Of a stretch of 64,000 nucleotides of DNA, positions 40,114 through 47,829 are shown piece after piece. This stretch comes from Planctomycetota bacterium (lineage in GTDB: Bacteria > Planctomycetota > UBA8742 > UBA2392). Location: assembly GCA_020425605.1 (NCBI GenBank), contig JAGQRH010000001.1, forward strand, positions 156,650-220,649, given 5' to 3'. The notes under the pieces were generated by a model, which saw only the letters and a program-made list of their open reading frames with translations, did not search any database and was not told the origin of the DNA. The position numbers and the translations under genes were made by a program. Each line of letters opens with the position of its first letter. The first letter of the stretch is position 1.

Positions 40114-41009
40114 TAGCGCATCGGCGGGGCGTGCAGCTCGTCTGAGTGTTCGGTGGTGTCGATCACCACAATCTCCGGGTCCACCATTTCGCGCAGACGG
40201 TCCTCGACGAAGAACTTCATGGTAGTAGTGCTCGACGCGCAACTGTTGCAGTGGCCGTGAAGCGAGACGTACACCTTGTTGCCCTGCACGTCTACCAGCT
40301 CCATGTCGCCGCCATCCATCGCGAGGCCCGGGCGCACTTCGCGGTCGAGCACGTCCTGGATGGCCTTCATTTTCTCGAGCGTGCTGGCGTCAGCGCCCAC
40401 CCGCGGTGTCACAGGTGTTTTCTTCACTTCGGCCGGCTTGTCTGCATGCACGCGCTCAAGAATCATCTTCAGGTCGACGTGGCAGCTTGTGCAACCGCCG
40501 CCGGCCTTTGTGAAGTGCGTGATCTCTTCAATGGAGGTCAACCCGTTGTCGCGGATCGCGCGCTCAATCTTGTGTTCCGGCACGCTGTAGCAGCGGCAGA
40601 TGTGCATCTCAGCGTCTTCATCAAGCTCGGTTTCAAGCTCAATGCCGCGATGGCGCGCGTAGGCGACTTCCAGCGCCTCCATGCTCATTACGCAGGTGTG
40701 CATCTTTTCGGGCGGCAGGCCGCCGAGAAACTCGCTGATGTTGTCGGCTGTTATGCGCGCGGCTTCGTCGATGTTCTTGCCCTTCAGCATCTCGGTCAGT
40801 GCGCTGGATGCTGCGATCGCGCTCGGCGAGCCGAAGACCTGGAACTTTGCGTCGCGAATGACTTCGCCCTCATCGAGCTTCAGATACAGCTTGAGGGCCT
40901 GCCCGGTCGCCATGGAGCCGACTTCGCCAACCACCGTCGCATCGGCCAGAACGCCGACGTTGCGCGGGTTGATGAAGTGCTCTTTGACTTTGTCGGAGTA
41001 GGTCAGCAT
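40113..41009 (-). CDS. nifU: NifU-like three-domain protein with altered scaffold cysteines
   Basis: ATG 41009, 298 aa, full three-domain NifU layout. Domain 1 (1-125) follows the IscU scaffold (YSDKVKEHFINPRNVGVL, SSALTEMLKG, LGGLPPEKMH), but the canonical ligands are changed. Position 35 is Thr in GSMATGQALKL instead of Cys in GSLSCGDALRL, position 37 is Gln instead of Asp, and the FGCG loop reads FGSP (Ser61). The third cysteine is shifted by one, to Cys106 in MHTCVM. Domain 2 (about 130-185) is an intact BFD-type [2Fe-2S] module, CRC ... CTSC. Domain 3 (about 220-290) is an Nfu domain with CNSC. It would still carry or transfer clusters through domains 2 and 3. Coupled to nifS. Confidence 0.92.
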   Translation of the reverse strand: MLTYSDKVKEHFINPRNVGVLADATVVGEVGSMATGQALKLYLKLDEGEVIRDAKFQVFGSPSAIAASSALTEMLKGKNIDEAARITADNISEFLGGLPPEKMHTCVMSMEALEVAYARHRGIELETELDEDAEMHICRCYSVPEHKIERAIRDNGLTSIEEITHFTKAGGGCTSCHVDLKMILERVHADKPAEVKKTPVTPRVGADASTLEKMKAIQDVLDREVRPGLAMDGGDMELVDVQGNKVYVSLHGHCNSCASSTTTMKFFVEDRLREMVDPEIVVIDTTEHSDELHAPPMR

Positions 41010-41113
41010 GGTTCTCAAACGCCTTGGACGTCAGCGTACATTCCGGACTCAGTTAGTCCATTATACACATCTGCTGGTTTGAAGGGAGGTTGCGCACAGG
41101 CTAACCTCTGCGC

Positions 41114-42538
41114 ATGAAAGTCGACTTCTCAGCCGCATGGAAAGAGCACGATCGCATGGCCAAGTCCGTGCCGCGCGCCCTGCGTGAGACACTTGGCGGC
41201 GACTTCACGCCCCGCGCGTTGGCGCTGCGGGTGGCGCATGAGACTCTTTCGAAATTCCCTCGAAACGATGTACCCACCGTCCTGGACCCCTGCTGCGGAC
41301 TGGGCTCGCTGATGCTGGCGGCGATTGAGTGGGCCTGCGTATCTCGGCCGCAATGGGTGCAGGCGTGGCTGCAGGGCGGCAAGCTGCAAGGCTGGGAGAT
41401 CTCGCGCAAGCTTTCTGACGGCACCAGGCGCGTGCTCACCATCGCCGGAAAGTGCCTGAAGCTGCAGGTGCGGCCCAAACTGGTGGTCCGCGACGCGCTG
41501 GAAAGCGCTGACCAGGAGATCTGCGATGCGGTCATTGCCTGCCCGCCGTGGAAAGACCTGACCGGTGCCGCCGCCGCGGACCTGCCGCCCACCAAGCGCG
41601 CGGCGATTGCGCGACGCTTTGGATCGTTTACCGGCACACCGGCTTTGCACACCGTCTTCACGGAGCTTGCAGGCCGCCTGGTGCGCCGGTCTGGAGGGCG
41701 TGTGGGCATACTCTTGCCGCTGCGCGTGGCCGACAGCCCTGACTATGCAGCATTCAGGCGTGCGATGGCCCAGCTGGTTTCGCCGGAACAAATCGTGCCG
41801 CAAGGCCAGGGCGCGTTGCCTGGGGTGAAGGACGACGCCGCCGTATTTGTGCTGACCGCCGGCAAGGGCGACGTCAGTGGCGAGCCGTGGGAGTCACGCG
41901 CCGATGAGCGCGAACAGGTCTACCAGACCAGCATATTGCGCCACATCCCGCTGCCGCCGACAGCGTTCGGCGACGTGGGCGTAAACCCGGGAAACATGTC
42001 CCAGTTGATCACCGATAAGCCGGAGAAGGGCGCACAGCCGATCCGCGATGCGAACGACGTAATCCCGTTCGCTATGCGCAAGCCGCAGAAGTACCTTCGT
42101 CCGACCCCTGCCAGCCACAGTGGTCGCTATGCGCGCATCGCCCCGGCCGCGACTTTTAAGCAGGCGAAAATCGTCATCAAGCGTGACGCGCAGCGCCCGA
42201 TTGCCGCCAAACACAATCCGCCGGCGTTCTTTCGAGAAGACCTGATCGCCTGTTTCGGTGCGCCCGACCACGACGACGACTTTCTGCTTGGTGTGTTCAA
42301 CAGCGAGTACTTCGGTCGTTTGTACCGCGACAGCTTCAAGGACCATCGCCTGCGCACCGAAGGCCGCATCACCGTCGAGCAGCTTCGCGTACTGCCGGTT
42401 CCGTCGCGGCGCGCGGCCGGCGCGGCCTACAAGCAGATCATCGAGCTGAGCCGCGAGTTGCAGAAGTGCGCGGGCAAGAACCCCAAGCTGCTGGCGAACC
42501 TCGATACCGCCGTGCGCAAGGCCTACACTGGCAAGTGA
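41114..42538 (+). CDS. Orphan N6-adenine DNA methyltransferase-like protein
   Basis: A 474 aa protein. The SAM-binding motif I is VLDPCCGLGSLMLAA (Asp58-Gly64), in the style of gamma/type I/Eco57I-like N6-adenine methyltransferases. Motif IV reads ACPPW (143-146) instead of NPPY/F/W, so the usual Asn is Cys. The C-terminal half (about 300-474) has the TaqI/Eco57I-type specificity region (FGAPDHDDDFLLGVFNSEYF, RLRTEGRITVEQLRVLPVPS). No restriction nuclease or specificity subunit is adjacent, and the stop overlaps the next gene, a glycosyltransferase, by one base. DNA, RNA or protein methylation cannot be told apart. Confidence 0.72.
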   Translation: MKVDFSAAWKEHDRMAKSVPRALRETLGGDFTPRALALRVAHETLSKFPRNDVPTVLDPCCGLGSLMLAAIEWACVSRPQWVQAWLQGGKLQGWEISRKLSDGTRRVLTIAGKCLKLQVRPKLVVRDALESADQEICDAVIACPPWKDLTGAAAADLPPTKRAAIARRFGSFTGTPALHTVFTELAGRLVRRSGGRVGILLPLRVADSPDYAAFRRAMAQLVSPEQIVPQGQGALPGVKDDAAVFVLTAGKGDVSGEPWESRADEREQVYQTSILRHIPLPPTAFGDVGVNPGNMSQLITDKPEKGAQPIRDANDVIPFAMRKPQKYLRPTPASHSGRYARIAPAATFKQAKIVIKRDAQRPIAAKHNPPAFFREDLIACFGAPDHDDDFLLGVFNSEYFGRLYRDSFKDHRLRTEGRITVEQLRVLPVPSRRAAGAAYKQIIELSRELQKCAGKNPKLLANLDTAVRKAYTGK

Positions 42539-43515
42539 TGCCGGATGCTCCGACAACCGAAAGCTGGCTGCCAGACGGGTATGAACCCGGGCTGATCTCG
42601 GTCGTGGTTCCCACGTTCAACCGCGAAGCGCTTCTGCCGGCGACGCTGGCGTCCGTGTTCGCGCAGGACTATCGGCCGATTGAAGTCATCGTCGCCGATG
42701 ACGGCTCGACCGACGGCACGCGGGCGATGTTGAAGGCCCTCGCCGTGCCCGAAGGTGTCGCGCTGCATGTCAGCGAAGCCGACCACGAAGGCGCATCGGC
42801 GTCCCGCAATCGCGGGGCTCGGCTCAGTCGGGGTGAGTTTGTGATGTTCCTGGACTCGGACGACCTGCTGGAGCCGGGGGCGTTGATGACCCTTGTGCGT
42901 ACGATTGCCGGGGCCGATCTGGCGGTTGGGGCGTGGTGCGACCTGGAAGGCGGCAAGCGTTCCGAGGCGATCCGCCGCGAATTCGGAGACGACTGGTTTG
43001 TTGACCTGCTGAATCACCAGTGGTTCGCGACTTGCGCGACGCTGCACCGTCGCGCGGCTCTTCTGCGCGCCGAGGCATGGAATGGCGAAGTGCCCCATGA
43101 CGACGATTTTCATTTCGTGGCGATGCTTGGTCTGGCGGGTGCGAAGCTGGCGAGCACGCCCGAAGTCGTCGCGCTGTACCGACGTCACGACTCAGACCAG
43201 ATCACGCGCCGCGATCTGGCTGCCAAGTCACACGACACACAGCGGGTCCTGCAGCGTATCGAACGTGACCTGGATAGCCGCGACGCCTGGACATCGGCGC
43301 GCCGCGAAGCCCTCGCGTTTCGGTACTTCAAGACGGGCCGCATGGTCTGGTACTACGCCGGCGATGTAGATCGCTTTGAGGAGCTGGTGCATGAGGCGAT
43401 TCGGGTCCAGCCCGGTTTCAGGCCGCCGAAGAACTGGTACCGCTGGATCGCCGGACTGGTCGGCTATCCGAATGCCGAGCGTGTAGCCGCGATCGGGCGC
43501 AAGCTTTTCCGCTAG
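42538..43515 (+). CDS. Family 2 glycosyltransferase
   Basis: ATG 42538 overlaps the methyltransferase stop by one base (TGATG); 325 aa. GT-A fold motifs: LISVVVPTFNREALLPATL at about 18-36, VIVADDGSTDGTRAML at about 60-75 (nucleotide-binding Asp pair), EGASASRNRGARLSRGEFVM and the metal-binding FLDSDDLLEPGAL at about 104-116. Acceptor and donor cannot be read. No membrane span, so it acts at the cytosolic side. Coupling to a methyltransferase-like gene is unusual for a capsule gene and may be only compactness. The 3' end overlaps the minus-strand acyltransferase gene by four bases. Confidence 0.9.
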   Translation: MPDAPTTESWLPDGYEPGLISVVVPTFNREALLPATLASVFAQDYRPIEVIVADDGSTDGTRAMLKALAVPEGVALHVSEADHEGASASRNRGARLSRGEFVMFLDSDDLLEPGALMTLVRTIAGADLAVGAWCDLEGGKRSEAIRREFGDDWFVDLLNHQWFATCATLHRRAALLRAEAWNGEVPHDDDFHFVAMLGLAGAKLASTPEVVALYRRHDSDQITRRDLAAKSHDTQRVLQRIERDLDSRDAWTSARREALAFRYFKTGRMVWYYAGDVDRFEELVHEAIRVQPGFRPPKNWYRWIAGLVGYPNAERVAAIGRKLFR

Positions 43516-44321
43516 AAGCGCTCTTCCTTGTGCTTGGTGGGCTCGGCGAGTTCGCGGTCTTTCTCCTTCACTTTCTTTGCCGGGATGCCCACGTAGACGG
43601 CGTGCTCACGCGCGTCCTTGGTCAGCAGGCCGCTTGCGCCCAGCATGCTGTTTTCGCCCATGTGTGTGCCGGCCAGCGCCGTTGAGTGATAGGTCAGGCG
43701 GCAGCGCGGGCCGATTACCGTCTTCTTGTTATCAACGAACTGCTGCAGGTTGATGTCGTGGGTGTGGCTGTAGACGTTCACGAAATCGGCGCAGGAGGAC
43801 TTGTCGCCGATGCTGATCCCGCCGCGGTCGTCAAGCATCACCCAGCGGTGGATCACCACGTTGTCGCCGACTTCCATGTTGTAGCCGAAGGTGAACTCTA
43901 CGAATGGGAAGCACTTAAAATTCTTGCCGCACTTCTTGAAGATGTGCTGTGCCAGCATGCGCCGAAGGCGGAAGCCGAGCTCAAGGTTCATGCCGGCCGG
44001 GCTGCGGTCGTACATGTACCACAGCCAAAGCAGCGGCTTTACGGGCGCGTAGCGTACCGGGTCGCAGTCGCCGTAGTATTCCGGCTCAAGGGTAATGTTG
44101 CGCGGGTCGAACTGCGCGTTGGCGATCGCCGAATTCTGCTCGCCCCACAGCTCGGTGAGCGCGTCGCGGCAGATGATGTTGCGGTCGTCGCCGGCGCGAA
44201 TACGCGAGTCGATGCTGTCGACATAGTCCTGGTAGGCCTTCTCGGTCTCGGCCGGTATCTCAAGGTGGCGCAGTTTCATCTCGACGCCGATTGGCTTGGC
44301 CGGCGGTGGCACGTCCGTCAT
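43512..44321 (-). CDS. Hexapeptide-repeat (left-handed beta-helix) acyltransferase
   Basis: ATG 44321 behind GGAGAT; 269 aa. Residues 1-130 are helical and polar; from about 140 there is an LbetaH domain: FTFGYNMEVGDNVVIHRWVM, LDDRGGISIGDKSSCADFVN, YSHTHDI with the catalytic-type His, VIGPRCRLTYHSTALAGTHM, GENSMLGASGLLTKDA and AVYVGIPAKKV, as in NodL/LacA/maltose acetyltransferases. It transfers an acyl group, probably acetyl, to a sugar or small molecule. The long N-terminal domain and a lysine/glutamate-rich tail are not standard for LacA. Its context next to a GT2 gene suggests polysaccharide modification. Confidence 0.85.
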   Translation of the reverse strand: MTDVPPPAKPIGVEMKLRHLEIPAETEKAYQDYVDSIDSRIRAGDDRNIICRDALTELWGEQNSAIANAQFDPRNITLEPEYYGDCDPVRYAPVKPLLWLWYMYDRSPAGMNLELGFRLRRMLAQHIFKKCGKNFKCFPFVEFTFGYNMEVGDNVVIHRWVMLDDRGGISIGDKSSCADFVNVYSHTHDINLQQFVDNKKTVIGPRCRLTYHSTALAGTHMGENSMLGASGLLTKDAREHAVYVGIPAKKVKEKDRELAEPTKHKEERF

Positions 44322-44364
44322 GACAATCTCCTTGCATGTGGTTATAGCGAAGCCGTCGTGACGG

Positions 44365-44395
44365 CGTAGCCCCCTGCTGACGCCGGGGGGCTACG
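44365..44395 (-). terminator. Hairpin between the DUF309 and acyltransferase genes
   Basis: A 10-bp stem CGTAGCCCCC/GGGGGCTACG (44365-44374 with 44386-44395) overlaps the last bases of the DUF309 gene on the minus strand. No T-tract follows. Confidence 0.55.
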
Positions 44396-44780
44396 GCGCC
44401 TGGATCTTCGGCGCCATGGACGCGTCAAGTGGGCGCAGGCCTTGCACGCCGTTGATGATGGGGCTCATAAGAGCTTCAAACTGATTCAGAAACCCGTGCA
44501 CATCGACGCCGTGAAATCCGGCCGGAAGGTCGGCGAAGCGGGAGATGGCAGATTTCGCCAGCGTCCGCGCGCCGGAGAAATTCGCGTTGGCGTAGTGATA
44601 AAGGCTGACCGCCGCCTGCAGGAACGCCTGGTAGAACTCGGCGTCGTTGCCGCTGCTGCGTTTCCACAGCACTTCCAGCACTTCATGCACCATGAACCAG
44701 TCGTGCGCCCGGTAGAACTTTAACGCGCGCTGCCACAGCACGGTGTCGGGAAGGCCGATGAAGTCTCCGCCATCGCCCAA
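44391..44780 (-). CDS. DUF309 family protein
   Basis: A 129 aa helical protein. TTG 44780 is chosen because AGAGGA precedes it and no in-frame ATG comes earlier than residue 30. It shows the DUF309 pattern: ALKFYRAHDWFMVHEVLEVL with the His-Glu-Val-Leu-Glu core, LW, then FYQAFLQAAVSLYHYANANF and SGARTLAKSAI. The conserved HE..E and Q..H positions suggest a metal or ligand site, but the family has no settled function. It is the last gene of a minus-strand cluster with the SPFH protein and a small membrane protein (6-base gap). Confidence 0.82.
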   Translation of the reverse strand: MGDGGDFIGLPDTVLWQRALKFYRAHDWFMVHEVLEVLWKRSSGNDAEFYQAFLQAAVSLYHYANANFSGARTLAKSAISRFADLPAGFHGVDVHGFLNQFEALMSPIINGVQGLRPLDASMAPKIQAP

Positions 44781-44786
44781 GTTTGT

Positions 44787-45233
44787 CTATCCTCTGAGGT
44801 GTTCGATAAGAAGTCGATTCAGACGTCGAGCGGACACTACCAAACTCAACTCAACAAAGGCCAGCCCGCCAAGCACTGGGGAAATGCCTGCAGCGAATGC
44901 GAGCGGGTTCCTCGTGGCTGGGTCACTCCAAATGGCAATTCCGACACAAATGCACACTGAGGCGGTCACCGCCGATAGCGTATGAACTAGGTTGTTGCCG
45001 ATCCTGTAGGTGGCTGTGCAGCCGTTGGCGACGTTTCGAAGGGCCCCCCGGGCAGTTGCGTGGAGCCTCATATTGCCCGGCTGGTACTCGCGGATTCTGA
45101 AATCGCACTCTTCCGCCCTGTTTGCAGTGTCCAAATCCCCGGCCAGCTCATGCCGTTCCGTGAGCGCGAGATGCAAGCGAGCAAGCACTTCCTGATAGCT
45201 GCCGGTGCATTCGAGTTCGTTCGCGATTGCCAT
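44787..45233 (-). CDS. Small membrane protein downstream of the SPFH gene
   Basis: 148 aa. ATG 45233 lies two bases past the stop of the SPFH gene (translational coupling). The N-terminal 80 residues are helical and charged (LARLHLALTERHELAGDLDT). Two membrane spans are at about 87-103 (LSAVTASVCICVGIAIW) and 110-132 (PLAFAAGISPVLGGLAFVEL). It resembles small TM adaptors and SLATT-like proteins: an N-terminal helix, two spans and a short C-terminal basic helix. That resemblance is tentative. With the SPFH-propeller protein it could form a membrane-associated complex. Confidence 0.65.
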   Translation of the reverse strand: MAIANELECTGSYQEVLARLHLALTERHELAGDLDTANRAEECDFRIREYQPGNMRLHATARGALRNVANGCTATYRIGNNLVHTLSAVTASVCICVGIAIWSDPATRNPLAFAAGISPVLGGLAFVELSLVVSARRLNRLLIEHLRG

Positions 45234-45235
45234 GG

Positions 45236-47671
45236 CTACTTATACCCAGGCGGGTTCTTCATGCCGGTGACCGGTGGGGGTGTGGTGAACGCGCCACGTG
45301 TGACGGCTGCGGGCGGAACCAGACGCACGTCGAGCACTGGCTCTGTGAACTGGAATTGCCATGCGGGCCAGTCGGGGCGGTTTTCACGCCAGGTGAAGAT
45401 GCGCATGCGGTCGCGGCTCAGGCCGATGATCGTGCCGTTCAGCACGTCGCAGGTGCGCACCGGCTCCGGCGCCGTAAACTCAAGGGCGGTACTGCCGTCG
45501 CGGAACAGCATCGGAACGACAGGTCGTTTGATCGCCACCAGCAGGCAGCGGCGGTTGCCCTTCAGCTCCGTTGCAGCAAGGTCGCTGATGGCCGTGCCCG
45601 CGTAGAATGCCAGTACCGGCGGCTCGCTGGATTTCGGGTCCCAGACGTAGACGTCGCCGGCGGTGTCCGCGATCAGGATGTACTTGTCATCAGCCGCCAG
45701 CGCCGTGACTTCGTGCCGCGTGCCGCGATAGCGGGCGGCGACTCTCAGCGTGCTGCCCGAGTCGTTGGTGGCTTCCAGCAGCAGCACAGTCGGGCCGTTT
45801 GCGAACAACAGTCGCCCGTCGACGACCTGCAGGTTGCGGGTCGTTGAGAATTTGCTGATCAACTCCGGCATCACCTGCACGGCCGAGCTGTACGGTTGCA
45901 GCTTCGGCCAGCGCAGCAGCCCGAATTCGCTGTGCGTCGCGTAAATGAAGCCCTGGTACACGACGGCTGCGTTGATGCCGGTGCGTGCGTCCACGCCGGG
46001 GCCGATCGGGTATTCGCGGTGTGCCTTCTGGTGCTGCACGAGCGTGGTGTAAACGCCGTTGCGCGCGCCGGCGAGAATCAGGCGGTCCGCGCCCTCGCCT
46101 TCAGTGCGCACGCTGCGCAGGCTTCCGAGGCGCCCGCCGTCATAGTCGAGCGAAACGATCGTCTGGGTCAGGTTCTCTTGCCGCAACGGATCAATTCCGA
46201 ACACGCGCCGACCACTCGTCACGAGAGCGACAGCGTCGATTTCCGGTGAGTTGCTGGTCTCGCGCTCGGCGGCCTCCATCTCGGCTGTGTTCAGCTCTTC
46301 TGTGTCATCCAGCTCTTCGGTTTCGGGCACGTGGACGGTGGCCGCCTGCGTCGCCTCGCTGAGTGACGTGCCGAGTGCCTCATTCATCTCGGTGGCAGCG
46401 ACTGTCGCGATGTCTTCGTCATCAATCTCGGCCGGGCGGCGGATGGCCTCGGTATCTTCGCGCGTGATCTCAACGCGGTCGCCTTCCTTGACCTTGCCGG
46501 TGTCCTGCTCTGTGTGTTCTTCGCGCACCGGGTCAAGCCGCGGCTTGGAGATCGCGAGCTCGAACTGGCGTACCTTCTGTGCCTCGATCTCGGCGACGGC
46601 GGAGAGCTGCTCGGGCGACATGCTCTTGAGCATCAGCTTGGCCAGCAGGTCGGCCTTGAGTTTTTCGTCCTTGATCAGGTTGATGTAGACCTCAATGCGG
46701 TCTTCGGACAACTCGTCTTTAAGCTTCTTCACAACCTCGACGTGCTTGTCGAGCATCAGTGAGTCCATCTCGAGCTTGTCTTCCACCACCAGCTTGCGCA
46801 GCGTCGCCTCCAGGCTGTACTGCTGTTCGCGATACTCGGTCTCGAGCTTGTCCAGCTCGGCTTTGCGCTCAAGGTCCTTGAGCTTGCGCTCGTGTTCCTT
46901 GATCAGGCCTTCTTCCTTGGCCGAGACCAGGAAGTCCTCCAGTTCCTTGCGCGACAGCTCCTGCCCCATCTGGTCTCGGAGCATGGCGGCCTGCACTTCC
47001 TGCTTGGCGCGGTCGCGCTCGCCCTGGCGCTGTACATCCGCCAGGTCCTGCTTGTGCTGCTCAAAGCCCTCACTGCGAACGCGGCCGAGGTCCAGGCTCG
47101 TCTCGGCAATTCCCTTGGTCTGCAGCTCGGCGCTGCAGCGGTCGATGATCTGCAGGCGCACCTTCTGCAGCACGGCTTCATCATTGATCTGCTCGGCCGT
47201 GTATTCCTTCAGAACTGCCTTCACGGCGGCGGCGACTTCGTCCTGCATCTCGGCCTTGAGCAGCGGCCAGTCGAAGTGGCGCCGGCCCTCGACGTTGTGC
47301 TCAATGAATGCGTCGATGGCGTCGCGGCGCGTAATGTCTGGCGTGACGCTGAGCTCGAAGTTCACGCTTGCATCGAAGCCGTCCTTGGTGACGGCCTTCT
47401 GCGCATTGAACGGAATGCGGACGTCGCGGTCGCGGACGAGGTGGGCGGTAAACTCGCCGGCGGTTTCTTCGCCGGGCATCAGCACGCGCGACTTGCCGTC
47501 CTTTTCCTCAACGAGGCCGACAAATCCCTGTGGCACGGAATACTTTGTACCGAGCAGCCCCTTAACCTGCTCGGACTTCACGCGCAGGTAGACGGTGTTG
47601 GCGGTGGGGGTGACGGGGTCGCGCTGGAAGCGCTCATTTTCCCCATATTGTTTTTCGACCATCTCTTCCAT
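45236..47671 (-). CDS. SPFH-domain / coiled-coil / beta-propeller protein
   Basis: An 811 aa protein with no signal peptide or membrane span; start at ATG 47671 (ATG 47662 is an alternative; the upstream frame needs TTG). Residues about 20-200 form an SPFH/band 7 domain (VPQGFVGLVEEKDGK, DVRIPFNAQKAVTKDGFDAS, VNFELSV, VAAAVKAVLKEYTAEQI, KGIAETSLDLGRV). Residues 200-385 are a long flotillin-like coiled coil (RKELEDFLVSAKEEGLIKEH, ERKLKDLERKAELDKLETEY). An acidic Thr/Glu linker (about 390-480) follows. Residues 480-800 are repeated beta strands with GD/WD turns (DYDGGRLGSL, ADDKYILIADTAGDVYVWDP), consistent with a six- or seven-blade propeller. First gene of a tight operon with a small membrane protein and a DUF309 gene. 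Confidence 0.8.
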   Translation of the reverse strand: MEEMVEKQYGENERFQRDPVTPTANTVYLRVKSEQVKGLLGTKYSVPQGFVGLVEEKDGKSRVLMPGEETAGEFTAHLVRDRDVRIPFNAQKAVTKDGFDASVNFELSVTPDITRRDAIDAFIEHNVEGRRHFDWPLLKAEMQDEVAAAVKAVLKEYTAEQINDEAVLQKVRLQIIDRCSAELQTKGIAETSLDLGRVRSEGFEQHKQDLADVQRQGERDRAKQEVQAAMLRDQMGQELSRKELEDFLVSAKEEGLIKEHERKLKDLERKAELDKLETEYREQQYSLEATLRKLVVEDKLEMDSLMLDKHVEVVKKLKDELSEDRIEVYINLIKDEKLKADLLAKLMLKSMSPEQLSAVAEIEAQKVRQFELAISKPRLDPVREEHTEQDTGKVKEGDRVEITREDTEAIRRPAEIDDEDIATVAATEMNEALGTSLSEATQAATVHVPETEELDDTEELNTAEMEAAERETSNSPEIDAVALVTSGRRVFGIDPLRQENLTQTIVSLDYDGGRLGSLRSVRTEGEGADRLILAGARNGVYTTLVQHQKAHREYPIGPGVDARTGINAAVVYQGFIYATHSEFGLLRWPKLQPYSSAVQVMPELISKFSTTRNLQVVDGRLLFANGPTVLLLEATNDSGSTLRVAARYRGTRHEVTALAADDKYILIADTAGDVYVWDPKSSEPPVLAFYAGTAISDLAATELKGNRRCLLVAIKRPVVPMLFRDGSTALEFTAPEPVRTCDVLNGTIIGLSRDRMRIFTWRENRPDWPAWQFQFTEPVLDVRLVPPAAVTRGAFTTPPPVTGMKNPPGYK

Positions 47672-47829
47672 CGGTATCAAGTCTACAGCCCCTCACGCCC
47701 TTGAAAACGGGGCTTTTCGGCTGCCTGTTATTACTTGAACGTCTCTGCCGGTTTCTGTCATCCGCGTCCGCCCCTTGGACGTATCCAATGCAGGCCTAGA
47801 TTGGTCCGCTCAAACGACTGGAGAGATAG
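47672..47829. other. Divergent promoter region
   Basis: 158 bases between the SPFH operon (minus) and the secreted-protein gene at 47830 (plus). GGAGAGATAG lies directly before ATG 47830. I see no clear -35/-10 pair. Confidence 0.4.

Noticed and set aside
45060..47680. Long plus-strand frames opposite the SPFH gene
   Set aside because: Ser/Arg-rich shadows of the coiled-coil codons, without start sites or domains.
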